From NCBI RefSeq assembly GCF_964033635.1, contig NZ_OZ035533.1, positions 5,427,001 through 5,491,000 of the forward strand: a stretch of 64,000 nucleotides of DNA. Reading direction: 5' to 3'. The notes beneath the pieces were generated by a model. It saw only the letters and a list, made by a program, of their open reading frames with translations. It was not told where the DNA came from and did not search any database. The DNA comes from Chitinophaga sp. MM2321 (GTDB lineage: Bacteria > Bacteroidota > Bacteroidia > Chitinophagales > Chitinophagaceae). This document shows positions 16,552-25,124 of the stretch, in pieces (position 1 is the first letter of the stretch; each line of letters begins with the position of its first letter). The translations under genes were made by a program, and so were the position numbers.

Positions 16552-17931
16552 ATGGCAACCGTTACCAGAGAAAACATTGGTTTATTGAACGATAAGATCA
16601 CTGTGAAAGTGAGCCAGGAAGATTATCTTCCTAATTTTGACAAAGCAGTAAAGCAATTCAGCAAGAATGCGAACATACCCGGCTTCCGTAAAGGAATGGT
16701 ACCTGCAGGTATGGTAAAGAAGATGCACGGTCCTGCTATTTTTGGCGATGAAGTGCTGAAAACTGTAGAAAAAGAACTGATGGGTTATGTACAGGCAGAA
16801 AAACTGGAACTCTTCGGTCAACCGATTTCCCTGGAAAAAACTGCTAAAGACCTCGATTTCAGCAAACCTGCTGACTATGCATTCGAATTTGAAATAGGCC
16901 TGAAACCTACTTTCAACGTTACCCCGCTGGAAAATAATAAAACCACCCTCACCAAATATAAAGTAATCGTTACCGAAGAAATGGTGGACGATGAAATTCA
17001 GCGTTTACAGCTGAAAGGTGGCAAAACCACAGAACCTGAAACCGTTACTTCAGAAGACAACGTTATCAACGTTACTTTCGAAGAAACAGATAAAAAGGGT
17101 AATGTAATAGAAGGTGGTATCAACAAAGAAAACGCCCTGCTCGTTAAATACTTCACACCTGCTATCCAGGCTGAACTGCAAGGCAAAAAAATTGGTGACA
17201 GCATCGTATTGCAACTCGCTACTTCTTTTGATGAACAGCGCCTGAGCTGGATCCTGAAAGATCTCGGCTTTGAAGCGGATGATAAAGCAGCGGCAAAAAA
17301 ATATTTCAAACTGGCCATCACTAAAGTGACCCTGATTGATAAAAGAGAATTGAATGAAGAATTCTTCAAAGAAGTTTATCCTGCCGAAAGCATCACTACA
17401 GAAGAAGCTTTCCGTGGTAAACTGAAAGAAGAAATCGCCAAATACTGGGACTCCGAAAGCCGCAACCACCTGCACAACGACCTGTTTGAAGTGCTGGTAC
17501 ATGAAACGCCGATTGAGTTACCAAAGGATTTCCTGAAACGTTGGCTACAGGTAGGTGGTGAAAAACCAAAAACTGCCGAAGAAGCCGAAAAAGAATTCCC
17601 GAGTTTCGACCATCAACTACGCTGGACGCTGATCAGCGATAAACTGGTTCGTGATAATAAATTGGAAGTTTCTTTCGAAGATCTGAGAGAAAGTGCCAAA
17701 CAAAAAGTATTGGGTTATTATGGTGGCGCCGCTGCTGATGGAGCAGAATGGCTGGATAGCTACCTGGATCGCCTGTTACAGGATGAAAAATTTGTAGACC
17801 AGACTTATCGTGAAATGATCACTGCCAAGCTGTTTGAATGGGCTGAAGGCAAGGTGAACGTGAAAGAAGAGGAAATCAAAGCAGAAGATTTTGTTAATTT
17901 ACCTCATAAACATCACCATCATGAACATTAA
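16552..17931 (+). CDS. tig: Trigger factor
   Basis: The ribosome-associated chaperone and prolyl isomerase-fold protein that meets nascent chains at the exit tunnel; 459 residues. The ribosome-binding signature GFRKGMVP is at residues 44-51. A divergent middle domain and long helical C-terminal arms follow. The protein ends in a His-rich tail (HKHHHHEH), a natural feature seen in several Bacteroidota trigger factors. Its last 11 nt overlap the clpP start region, so tig and clpP are translationally coupled. The tig-clpP-clpX order is widely conserved. Confidence 0.95.
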   Translation: MATVTRENIGLLNDKITVKVSQEDYLPNFDKAVKQFSKNANIPGFRKGMVPAGMVKKMHGPAIFGDEVLKTVEKELMGYVQAEKLELFGQPISLEKTAKDLDFSKPADYAFEFEIGLKPTFNVTPLENNKTTLTKYKVIVTEEMVDDEIQRLQLKGGKTTEPETVTSEDNVINVTFEETDKKGNVIEGGINKENALLVKYFTPAIQAELQGKKIGDSIVLQLATSFDEQRLSWILKDLGFEADDKAAAKKYFKLAITKVTLIDKRELNEEFFKEVYPAESITTEEAFRGKLKEEIAKYWDSESRNHLHNDLFEVLVHETPIELPKDFLKRWLQVGGEKPKTAEEAEKEFPSFDHQLRWTLISDKLVRDNKLEVSFEDLRESAKQKVLGYYGGAAADGAEWLDSYLDRLLQDEKFVDQTYREMITAKLFEWAEGKVNVKEEEIKAEDFVNLPHKHHHHEH

Positions 17932-18625
17932 TAACGATGAATTCAGAAAATATGCCATCAAGCATCGTGGAATCAGCAGCCTGGTAGTAGATAGCTATGC
18001 TAAAAGCCATCAGATCAACAGCCTGACTCCTTATATCCTTGAAGAGCGCCAGATGAATATGACACAGATGGACGTTTTCTCCAGGTTGATGGCTGATCGT
18101 ATTATTTTCCTGGGAGATCCCGTAAACGACTACGTGGCAAACGTAATTACCGCGCAACTGTTGTTCCTCGAGTCTTCCGACCGTACCCGTGATATACAGA
18201 TGTACATCAATAGCCCCGGAGGCAGCGTTTACGCAGGCCTGGGTATTTATGATACAATGCAGATCATTTCTCCTGAAGTAGCTACTATCTGTACCGGTAT
18301 GGCCGCCTCCTTCGGCGCTGTACTGCTCGTAGCAGGTACCAAAGGAAAACGTACTGCCCTGAAACACGCACGCGTAATGATTCACCAGCCTCACGGCGGT
18401 GCAGAAGGTCAGACTTCTGATATTGAAATCACAGCACGTGAATTCGTAAAACTGAAAAAAGAACTGAACGAGATCATCGCTACCCATTGTGGACAAACCA
18501 TCAAGAAAGTAGAGAAAGACTCTGACCGTGACTACTGGATGACCGCTGAGGAAGCTAAAGAATACGGCATCATCGATGACGTATTACAGAAAAATCCTAA
18601 GAAACAGCTGGATACGCCTCAGTAA
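17921..18625 (+). CDS. clpP: ATP-dependent Clp protease proteolytic subunit
   Basis: A serine peptidase that forms the tetradecameric chamber of ClpXP. It has 234 residues when started at ATG 17921, which overlaps the tig stop by 11 nt. An upstream in-frame TTG (17891) would add residues encoded within tig and is unlikely. The catalytic triad has canonical spacing: Ser130 (GMAASFGA), His155 (MIHQPHGG) and Asp204 (DRDYWM). The N-terminus is about 30 residues longer than the mature E. coli protein, which fits a processed propeptide. A terminator follows at 18681-18710, before clpX. Confidence 0.95.
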   Translation: MNINNDEFRKYAIKHRGISSLVVDSYAKSHQINSLTPYILEERQMNMTQMDVFSRLMADRIIFLGDPVNDYVANVITAQLLFLESSDRTRDIQMYINSPGGSVYAGLGIYDTMQIISPEVATICTGMAASFGAVLLVAGTKGKRTALKHARVMIHQPHGGAEGQTSDIEITAREFVKLKKELNEIIATHCGQTIKKVEKDSDRDYWMTAEEAKEYGIIDDVLQKNPKKQLDTPQ

Positions 18626-18680
18626 ACCATGATTTAACAGATTTTTAGGATTTATTCCTTCAAATCCCGGTCATATTTTA

Positions 18681-18710
18681 ACAGTCCCGGCCTTGTCGGG
18701 ACTGTTTTAT
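18681..18710 (+). terminator. Intrinsic terminator after clpP
   Basis: ACAGTCCCG and CGGGACTGT form a 9-bp stem followed by TTTTATTT. It separates tig-clpP from clpX. The 50 nt before it contain an imperfect copy of the ATCCnGGTC-type intergenic word found again at 20058-20112 and 49566-49596. Confidence 0.85.
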
Positions 18711-18734
18711 TTAAATCCCCCGGGATTTTTAGCG

Positions 18735-18742
18735 TAAATTTG
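18735..18742 (+). promoter_or_regulatory. Candidate -7 box of the clpX promoter
   Basis: TAAATTTG matches TAnnTTTG and lies 70 nt before the clpX start and just after the clpP terminator. No clear TTTG is seen at the -33 distance. Confidence 0.45.
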
Positions 18743-18811
18743 TAGCCCTGTAATGTTGTTTTTTACAGGCAAAGAAAAAGATAGGTTCGTCGAAAAATAA
18801 TTTATTCCGAA

Positions 18812-20059
18812 ATGAAAGAATCAAAAATTCGCTGTTCCTTTTGTAACCGCTCCAAAGATGAAGTACAGATATTGATAGCGGGCGCCGAAGGACATATCTG
18901 TGAAAACTGTGTGGCTAATGCGCAGGAAATCATTGACCAGGAGTTATTCGCTCCCGGCAAAAAGAATGCTGCTCCTGCACCGGCTCCTAATGTGATGCCC
19001 AAAGTGGCCAAGCCAATGGACATGAAAAAGTTCCTGGACGAATATGTTATCGGTCAGGACGATGCAAAGAAAATATTGGCAGTAGCGGTATATAATCACT
19101 ACAAAAGACTCAATCAGCAGGTTGGCGATGATGAAGTGGAAATCGAAAAATCCAATATCATCATGGTCGGCGAAACCGGTACCGGTAAAACCCTGCTGGC
19201 AAAAACCATTGCCAAACAATTAAACGTTCCTTTCACTATCGTGGATGCTACCGTATTTACAGAAGCCGGCTACGTGGGTGAAGATGTGGAAAGTATCCTC
19301 AGCCGCCTCCTGCAGGTATGCAACTATGATGTGGAAGCCGCTGAAAAAGGGATCGTTTATATCGATGAAATTGATAAAATAGCCCGTAAAAATGATAACC
19401 CTTCCATCACCCGTGATGTGAGTGGTGAAGGTGTGCAACAGGGATTGCTGAAATTGCTGGAAGGCGCTGAAGTACTGGTACCACCGCAAGGTGGCCGTAA
19501 ACACCCTGAACAGAAATTAATCAAGCTGAATACACATAATATCCTGTTTATCTGTGGCGGCGCCTTTGATGGCGTTGACAGGATCATCGGCAGAAGGGTA
19601 CAAACCCATTCTATCGGCTTTACGGTAAACAAGGAAAAAGAAGAAGAAAGCAGGAAACAGATCCTCCGGTATGTGAATTCCCAGGACCTGAAATCATTTG
19701 GCCTCATCCCGGAATTACTGGGCCGTTTGCCGGTGGTTACTTACCTCAACTCTCTCGACAGGGATACGCTGAAAGCGATCCTGACAGAACCTAAAAATGC
19801 CCTGGTTAAACAATATAAAAAATTGTTTGCCATAGAAAATATTGATCTTCAGATTGAACAGGATGCCATCGAATATATTGTAGACAAAGCCATGGAATAC
19901 AAGCTGGGGGCACGCGGTCTGCGTTCCATCTGTGAAGTGGTCCTGAGCGATGCAATGTATGAATTGCCTTCTGCCAATGAAACTACTTTCGTACTTTCTA
20001 AAGAGTATGCTCAGGCCAAACTGGAACAGAGTACGCTTATTAAATTGAAAGTAGCGTAG
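18812..20059 (+). CDS. clpX: ATP-dependent Clp protease ATP-binding subunit ClpX
   Basis: The AAA+ unfoldase that feeds substrates to ClpP; 415 residues. The N-terminal zinc-binding domain has Cys8, Cys11, Cys30 and Cys33. Walker A is GETGTGKT (120-127), Walker B is VYIDEID near 185, and the ClpP-binding region and sensor 2 (LGARGLRS) are in place. The hinge after the zinc domain is rich in Ala-Pro. It has its own likely promoter, because a terminator separates it from clpP. Confidence 0.96.
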   Translation: MKESKIRCSFCNRSKDEVQILIAGAEGHICENCVANAQEIIDQELFAPGKKNAAPAPAPNVMPKVAKPMDMKKFLDEYVIGQDDAKKILAVAVYNHYKRLNQQVGDDEVEIEKSNIIMVGETGTGKTLLAKTIAKQLNVPFTIVDATVFTEAGYVGEDVESILSRLLQVCNYDVEAAEKGIVYIDEIDKIARKNDNPSITRDVSGEGVQQGLLKLLEGAEVLVPPQGGRKHPEQKLIKLNTHNILFICGGAFDGVDRIIGRRVQTHSIGFTVNKEKEEESRKQILRYVNSQDLKSFGLIPELLGRLPVVTYLNSLDRDTLKAILTEPKNALVKQYKKLFAIENIDLQIEQDAIEYIVDKAMEYKLGARGLRSICEVVLSDAMYELPSANETTFVLSKEYAQAKLEQSTLIKLKVA

Positions 20060-20112
20060 ACCAGGACCCGGATCAATCAGGTTTAATCTTTTTATCCGTT
20101 TAATCCTGGTCT
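20058..20112. repeat. Intergenic inverted repeat of the ATCCTGGTC family
   Basis: AGACCAGGA (20058-20066) pairs with TCCTGGTCT (20104-20112), with inner CGGAT/ATCCG pairing. The word TTAATCCTGGTCT recurs at the end of the element near 49596, and a weaker version follows clpP. It may end clpX transcripts. Confidence 0.5.
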
Positions 20113-20140
20113 GATTTGTAACTATAATAAAACCACTATT

Positions 20141-20434
20141 ATGCAGGAACTCATTCAACAATTACAGGCAAAAGCCGGTCTTACTACTGAACAGGCTGCT
20201 CAGTCAATAGAGGTGATCAAGGAATATGTGAAAGGTAAGCTGCCCCCATTTATTGCTGGTACTGTAGACAATTGGTTTGCAGGCATGTCCGATAAAACAG
20301 AAACGAAAAAAGAAGGCTTGCTGGATCAGGCCGGAGATTTTCTGGAAAATGTAAAAGATAAAGCTGAAGACTGGGCAGAAGATGCGAAGGATAAAGTATC
20401 GGATTTCTTCAATAAAGATAAAAAAGGTGCATAA
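20141..20434 (+). CDS. Small acidic amphipathic-helix protein, unknown function
   Basis: A protein of 97 residues. An N-terminal helical part (residues 1-45, QAKAGLTTEQAAQSIEVIKEYVKGKLPPFI) resembles small bacterial helical domains, with GLTTEQA as a helix start. The C-terminal half is a charged amphipathic helix with repeated (D/E)xxKDKxxD units (FLENVKDKAEDWAEDAKDKVSDFF), similar to LEA or apolipoprotein-like repeats. No signal peptide. It follows clpX by about 80 nt and precedes a strong terminator. The function is not recognised; a stress or membrane-surface role is only suggestive. Confidence 0.7.
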   Translation: MQELIQQLQAKAGLTTEQAAQSIEVIKEYVKGKLPPFIAGTVDNWFAGMSDKTETKKEGLLDQAGDFLENVKDKAEDWAEDAKDKVSDFFNKDKKGA

Positions 20435-20465
20435 CCTTTTCGTGATGTACTGGTAAAGTAATTAA

Positions 20466-20510
20466 AACAAAACACCCTTCCGTATGATGCGGAAGGGTGT
20501 TTTTGTTTTT
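20466..20510. terminator. Strong bidirectional terminator
   Basis: AACACCCTTCCG and CGGAAGGGTGTT form a 12-bp stem with a 6-7 nt loop, flanked by A-rich and T-rich runs on both sides. It ends the small acidic-protein gene from the left and the cytochrome c gene from the right. Confidence 0.9.
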
Positions 20511-21384
20511 ATAAATTCTTCAGATAGAGATATAACGCTTTCAATTCTACATCTGTGTATTGGGCTGTCATACCCCAGGGCATATCTTCGTTTTTCAGTT
20601 GCTTGCCTTCCGGTGTTTTGCCGGTACGCAACGCGGTAATGAAACCATCCTCCGACCATTTGCCTACATGTCCTGTTGACGTAATGTTTGCCACAGGAAC
20701 GCCGCCTGGTATCGGGTTATCGCCTCCTTTCAGGGAAGGCTTATGACAACCTATACAGGATACGGATAAATATTCACCGTATTCGGCTGTGGCACTTTTT
20801 ACAACATCGGCTGGTTGTTTATAAGTATGGTCTATCTCCTCTGCGGGAAATAACGGCACCTTTCCTAATACCGACAGCACTTTTCCCATAGGCCCTACTT
20901 TGAAAGGGATGGTAGGCCTGTCTACTTTAGGTTGTGCCTTACAATAAGCAATGATAGCACCGATATCCTGGTCAGATAACTTAACAAAATCCGGTGATGG
21001 CATCAGCATTAATGTTTTACCTGCCGGGCTCACTCCATGCCGCATAGCGGTTAACCAGGCTTTATTATCAAAGCTCGCCGGTAAGCCACCTTTACCATAG
21101 GTAAGATTGCTACCTGCAAAACGCCCGATCGGTGGGTCATCCACAAATACCTTTCCGCCCAGATCCGTACCATGACAATGCGCACACCCTTTAATGGTGA
21201 AGAGATGCGCACCCGCAGCAATAGTAGCCGAATCCGTAGGGATTTCTATCTCCCTTACATCAATCGCGTATTGCTTATTTGCATGTTGATTAAACAGGAA
21301 AGAGAAGACACCAAAAGCGATGACTAATACAACAATAAGGCCCAGCACAACAATGCCGGCCCACTTTAAAATTTTTGAGAACAT
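20509..21384 (-). CDS. Membrane-anchored diheme cytochrome c
   Basis: A protein of 291 residues. An uncleaved N-terminal membrane helix (about residues 8-32) is followed by two cytochrome c domains facing the periplasm. Heme sites are CAHCH (Cys67, Cys70, His71) and CIGCH (Cys210, Cys213, His214). Candidate axial methionines lie in MLMPSP and NEDMPWGM. The domain layout resembles the cytochrome c subunits of alcohol/aldose dehydrogenases, but no dehydrogenase subunit is adjacent. TAGTTTTG on the minus strand at 21402-21409 is a likely -7 box, giving a very short leader. Confidence 0.88.
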   Translation of the reverse strand: MFSKILKWAGIVVLGLIVVLVIAFGVFSFLFNQHANKQYAIDVREIEIPTDSATIAAGAHLFTIKGCAHCHGTDLGGKVFVDDPPIGRFAGSNLTYGKGGLPASFDNKAWLTAMRHGVSPAGKTLMLMPSPDFVKLSDQDIGAIIAYCKAQPKVDRPTIPFKVGPMGKVLSVLGKVPLFPAEEIDHTYKQPADVVKSATAEYGEYLSVSCIGCHKPSLKGGDNPIPGGVPVANITSTGHVGKWSEDGFITALRTGKTPEGKQLKNEDMPWGMTAQYTDVELKALYLYLKNL

Positions 21385-21401
21385 ACTAAAGAATTATGAT
21401 G

Positions 21402-21409
21402 CAAAACTA
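21402..21409 (-). promoter_or_regulatory. Candidate -7 box for the cytochrome c gene
   Basis: The minus-strand reading is TAGTTTTG, matching TAnnTTTG, about 18 nt upstream of the start codon. No clear -33 element was found. Confidence 0.45.
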
Positions 21410-21810
21410 ATAGGGATACTAATTACAGGTATCAGTATAAACACTGAATTACGGGATAAAAAACGTAACGTGGATGACAGATCTTAATCTCTTCTTACTA
21501 TTGGTGAAAATACGTTGAAGTGCTGCTCTTATTTTATTAAAAGGCACCCGATTAAGGTGCCTTTCTTTTGGGTAAAGTTTGTTTCAAATCTTTCTTTGAT
21601 TTTGTGTGAAGGTTGATAAACGGTAAAGAGTGATGAATTAACCCAAATTTAACGTTCCTTTTGCAATAATACATAACACTAAAGGGTTAATATTTCATTT
21701 ATTTGTCAAAAAACAAGGAACGGTTCGTAGCGTATATTTTTTTAATTTAAAAAAACAATCTTCTTACAATTATATCAGGATCAATTGCAAAATCGATATA
21801 GTATCCCCTG
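21410..21810 (-). other. 400-bp intergenic region with terminator and interlocked inverted repeats
   Basis: No gene is visible. Two inverted repeats interlock: TTAACCC (21638-21644) with GGGTTAA (21684-21690), and AACGTTCCTT (21651-21660) with AAGGAACGG (21715-21723). The order A-B-A'-B' allows a pseudoknot on either strand. A minus-strand TAAATTTG (21651-21644) followed about 80 nt later by the terminator at 21539-21565 could define a small RNA of roughly 95-100 nt. Alternatively the whole stretch is the 3' tail of the porX-to-acyl-CoA-dehydrogenase transcript. Confidence 0.4.
21539..21565 (-). terminator. Intrinsic terminator, minus-strand unit ending at acyl-CoA dehydrogenase or small RNA
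   Basis: AAAGGCACC and GGTGCCTTT form a 9-bp stem with a 7-nt loop. On the minus strand it is followed by TTTTAATAAAAT. It is 246 nt beyond the acyl-CoA dehydrogenase stop, unusually far, which leaves room for a separate small transcript. Confidence 0.75.
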
Positions 21811-22950
21811 TTATTTCAATGCTTCCCGCGCAATCACAATTTTCTGAATTTCTGAAGTTCCCTCTCCGATGGTGCATAATTTTGCATCCCGGTAGAATTT
21901 TTCCACCGGAAAATCCTTTGTATAGCCATATCCTCCAAAAACCTGCACCGCATCATTCGCTACCCTCACTGCTACTTCCGATGCATAATATTTCGCCATA
22001 GCCGCCTGTTGCGTCATCGGCACCATACGGTTCTTCATATCCGCAGCCTGCATAGTAAGCAACTCAGCGGCTTCAATCTCTGTAGCCATATCTGCCAGCT
22101 TAAAAGAAATCCCCTGGAAATTAGCAATAGGCTGATCAAACTGGTAACGCTCCTTTGCATATTTAATAGCCGCATCCCGCGCACCTTTCGCAATACCAAG
22201 TGACAGTGCTGCGATTGAAATACGGCCACCATCCAACACTTTCATGGACTGTATAAAGCCATCCCCAACGCCTCCCAGCATATTGGCCGCTGGTATCCTG
22301 CAATTATCAAAGATCATTTCTGCTGTTTCAGATGCCCGCATACCCAGCTTGTTTTCTTTCTTACCACCACTAAAACCCGGCGTACCCCGTTCTACTACAA
22401 ACGCAGTCATACCATGACTATCACGCACCTCGCCGGTACGTGCTATCACAACGGCTACATCACAGCTTTTGCCGTGTGTAATCCAGCATTTGGTACCATT
22501 AATCACCCAGTCGTCGCCTTCCTGTTTTGCCACGCATTTCATATTCATGGCATCAGAACCGGTATTCGGTTCTGTGAGCCCCCAGGCGCCAATCCACTCC
22601 GCAGATGCCAGCTTAGGCAGGTAGTGCTGCTTCTGTGTTTCATTGGCAAATTGCAGGATATGACCGGTACACAAAGAATTATGTGCGGCTACACTCAATC
22701 CTATAGCGCCACAGATACGGGAAATTTCACTGATCACGGTTACATACTCCAGGTATCCCAAACCACTGCCACCATACTCCTGTGGCACCAAAACGCCCAT
22801 CAGTCCTAATTCACCCAGTTTTTTAAACAGGGCAACAGGGAATATCTGTTCTTCATCCCATTCCAACACGTGTGGCTGTATGTTTGTTTTTCCGAAATCG
22901 CGGATCATTTGCGCAATCTGTTGTTGCATATCCGTAGGCTCAAAGTTCAT
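21811..22950 (-). CDS. Acyl-CoA dehydrogenase
   Basis: An FAD-dependent enzyme that oxidises acyl-CoA to trans-2-enoyl-CoA in the cytoplasm; 379 residues, the usual length. The N-terminal helical, middle beta (GAWGLTEPNTGSDA, FAD contact) and C-terminal helical domains are all present. The catalytic base is Glu363 in CTIGEGTSE, the short/medium-chain arrangement. QVFGGYGYTKDFPVEK is typical of the family. It starts 11 nt after the helix-hairpin-helix gene and is probably last in a minus-strand unit led by porX. Chain-length preference cannot be read from the sequence. Confidence 0.93.
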   Translation of the reverse strand: MNFEPTDMQQQIAQMIRDFGKTNIQPHVLEWDEEQIFPVALFKKLGELGLMGVLVPQEYGGSGLGYLEYVTVISEISRICGAIGLSVAAHNSLCTGHILQFANETQKQHYLPKLASAEWIGAWGLTEPNTGSDAMNMKCVAKQEGDDWVINGTKCWITHGKSCDVAVVIARTGEVRDSHGMTAFVVERGTPGFSGGKKENKLGMRASETAEMIFDNCRIPAANMLGGVGDGFIQSMKVLDGGRISIAALSLGIAKGARDAAIKYAKERYQFDQPIANFQGISFKLADMATEIEAAELLTMQAADMKNRMVPMTQQAAMAKYYASEVAVRVANDAVQVFGGYGYTKDFPVEKFYRDAKLCTIGEGTSEIQKIVIAREALK

Positions 22951-22961
22951 AACGCGCAGGT

Positions 22962-23909
22962 TTAAAAAGTGATCTCAATGTAATGTTCAATTTTACGATA
23001 AATAATCTCATCCACCAACGGCAGGTTCAGGAGCTCGTTTGTACGTCTGAAACCCGCGTGGGCACTGCGATACTGTACAATCAAACGGGCCAGTTTATAG
23101 CGTATGTACGGGTGAGCTGCCAAAGATTTCTCATCTGCGAGGTTAAGGTCCAGTTTTTTTAGAGAACTATCACCTATCCGCAACAAAGGTTGAATTTTTT
23201 GAAATGTGGAGTCTGCTAAGCCATAGCATTCGCCTACCTGCGCTATAGCGTAAAATCCGCCCAGCTTGTCGCGGAAAGCCACCAGGCGACGCGCAAAGCC
23301 GGGACCTATGCCCGGCAATGCCTGCCAGGAAAGGGTATCGGCAGTATTTATATCCAGGAAACCCGTTGTCATTTTCCTGGGACCATACCTGCGCACACTG
23401 CTATCTCTTTTATAGTCTTTCCACTGATTGCGGGCGCTATCATGCCTGTTCCAGGTGTTATGTGCATAGTTACGGACAAAAGGCCGGTCATCTCCCGGAA
23501 ATTTCCTGTCTGCTATCTGTACAAATGGTAATAACCGTTCGCATAAACCAGGAGATAAGCCATAGATCCGCTGCAGATCTGCCGGCTGTCTGAAACGCCC
23601 CCCTTTCAACAGGTATTGCTGAATAGTGCCTGCTGTACGCGCACTTACCCCCAGCTGCTGCCAGCCAGCCACAGACAAGGTGTTAGGATCAAAATTAAAC
23701 AAGGGTAATGCTACCGGCGCTGTTAACTGTGCTTCAAATGCCTGTACGGTTGCCCGGAATGCGGTAGTATCGGGAACGGGTACACGCTGAAAATAAAAAA
23801 GCAGCTCCGGTGCGCCGCAGGTAGCCACCATCAGAACAAGCAGGGCCAGGATACCGGCACGTTCCCGCTTTGAGAACCGGAAATATTCTTTTGCAACATC
23901 CTTCCACAT
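22962..23909 (-). CDS. Helix-hairpin-helix (ComEA-like) membrane-anchored protein
   Basis: A protein of 315 residues. An N-terminal cytoplasmic stretch and one membrane helix (about residues 17-38) are followed by several helix-hairpin-helix motifs of ComEA type. Examples are LSVAGWQQLGVSARTAGTI, INTADTLSWQALPGIGPGFARRLV, and a third near the C-terminus (LAAHPYIRYKLARLIVQYR). ComEA-like domains bind double-stranded DNA without sequence preference and act in DNA uptake. This is the long, multi-repeat Bacteroidota form. It sits between an MBL-fold gene and acyl-CoA dehydrogenase, so its operon gives no functional hint. Confidence 0.85.
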   Translation of the reverse strand: MWKDVAKEYFRFSKRERAGILALLVLMVATCGAPELLFYFQRVPVPDTTAFRATVQAFEAQLTAPVALPLFNFDPNTLSVAGWQQLGVSARTAGTIQQYLLKGGRFRQPADLQRIYGLSPGLCERLLPFVQIADRKFPGDDRPFVRNYAHNTWNRHDSARNQWKDYKRDSSVRRYGPRKMTTGFLDINTADTLSWQALPGIGPGFARRLVAFRDKLGGFYAIAQVGECYGLADSTFQKIQPLLRIGDSSLKKLDLNLADEKSLAAHPYIRYKLARLIVQYRSAHAGFRRTNELLNLPLVDEIIYRKIEHYIEITF

Positions 23910-23977
23910 GGGTTAACAATTTCTACCCAAAAATAAAGGACCGCAAGCAGGAGTATGTTAATGGAAACTAAATGGTA

Positions 23978-24739
23978 TTAAATTTCTATCGTCAGGCCGT
24001 CGTAAGCCAGTGCCGTTCCGGCCGGCAACTCTTTCGACACTTCATCATGCAACCCAAGCTGGTGACTGATATGCGTAAGATACACCTGTGGTACTTCCAG
24101 TTCTTTGCCCAGTGCAATGGCTTCTTCCAGCGTAAAGTGGGAGATATGTTTTTCGCGGCGGAGAGCGTTCAGTACCAGGATCTTTGAGCCGTGGATTTTC
24201 TCTTTTTCTTCCGGTGCTATAAAATTAGCATCTGTGATATAGGTAAAATCAGCGATCCTGAAACCCATGACCGGCATCTTGTGATGCATTACCTGTATAG
24301 GCGTTACCGTTAGTCCGCTTACCTGGAAAGGTTGGTCATCAATAGTTTTCAGGTTGATCTCCGGAATGCCGGGATATTTATATTCCGTAAATGCGTAAGC
24401 AAATTCACGCATGATCACATGCTGTGAAAATTCAGTGGCATAGATATCAATAGCGCCCCGCTGAAAATAGTTGAAGGCGCGGATATCATCCATACCGGCA
24501 ATATGATCTTTATGTGAATGTGTGATGAGTACGGCTTCCAGGTGTTTCACTTTTGCACGCAGCATCTGGTAGCGGAAGTCGGGGGTGGTATCTACTACAA
24601 TATTTCCTTCATTCGTCGCAATTAAAATACTACTCCTTAAACGATTATCTTTTTGATTGGAAGAAGAGCAAACCTCACAACTACAAGCTATTACCGGTAC
24701 TCCCTGCGATGTGCCTGTTCCAAGAAATGTAACTTTCAT
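23978..24739 (-). CDS. MBL-fold metallo-hydrolase (PhnP-like phosphodiesterase)
   Basis: A protein of 253 residues. It opens with FLGTGTSQGVPV and a Cys cluster (CSCEVC, residues 19-24), as in PhnP-type phosphodiesterases, and carries the metallo-beta-lactamase motif HSHKDH (His74, His76, Asp78, His79). A late HISHQLG supplies another ligand. PhnP hydrolyses cyclic ribose phosphates; many Bacteroidota have a homologue without other phosphonate genes, as here. The specific substrate is uncertain. It lies 24 nt downstream of the 105-residue gene in the porX-led unit. Confidence 0.87.
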   Translation of the reverse strand: MKVTFLGTGTSQGVPVIACSCEVCSSSNQKDNRLRSSILIATNEGNIVVDTTPDFRYQMLRAKVKHLEAVLITHSHKDHIAGMDDIRAFNYFQRGAIDIYATEFSQHVIMREFAYAFTEYKYPGIPEINLKTIDDQPFQVSGLTVTPIQVMHHKMPVMGFRIADFTYITDANFIAPEEKEKIHGSKILVLNALRREKHISHFTLEEAIALGKELEVPQVYLTHISHQLGLHDEVSKELPAGTALAYDGLTIEI

Positions 24740-24763
24740 CCCGATATCATTTGTCTTTTTTAC

Positions 24764-25081
24764 CTATTCTGCATTTTCTTCCAATGTATCCGTGTTTTCG
24801 GATGCATCCGGCACTGGTTTACTGTTGAGGATCTGTTTATATAATTTGTGTGATTCCGTTGTCAGCAGTTCCTCGTTCAGCGGCAGGGTGGTCAGGATAT
24901 CCAGTAATGTATTGATACGCCCTTCCAGGTTGAGGAATTTATTGATCACTACCACCTTTTTATGTTCAAGGATGCAATAGCCGGAGGTAAAAGTACCTTT
25001 TTCGAAACGCAGCACATATTTGGCGTCATCAAAAATCTTTTCCAGCTTGGTAAGGTTACCCGGTGTGATCTTGATATTCAT
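24764..25081 (-). CDS. Conserved-type hypothetical protein, 105 aa
   Basis: A small cytoplasmic protein with alternating strands and helices (ITPGNLTKLEKIFDDAKYVLRFEKG, then VVVINKFLNLEGRINTLLDIL) and an acidic C-terminal tail. I do not recognise a named family. Its place directly between porX and the PhnP-like gene (43 nt and 24 nt gaps, same strand) indicates co-transcription with porX. Codon pattern and size suggest a genuine gene. Confidence 0.75.
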   Translation of the reverse strand: MNIKITPGNLTKLEKIFDDAKYVLRFEKGTFTSGYCILEHKKVVVINKFLNLEGRINTLLDILTTLPLNEELLTTESHKLYKQILNSKPVPDASENTDTLEENAE

Positions 25082-25124
25082 CTGACAAAAATAATTAAAA
25101 GTTCGCGCAAAGATACGTTGAGAA

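Noticed and set aside
17924..17931. His-rich tail of tig as an engineered tag
   Set aside because: The run is part of a natural C-terminus, is interrupted by Glu and overlaps the native clpP start; no vector sequence is present.
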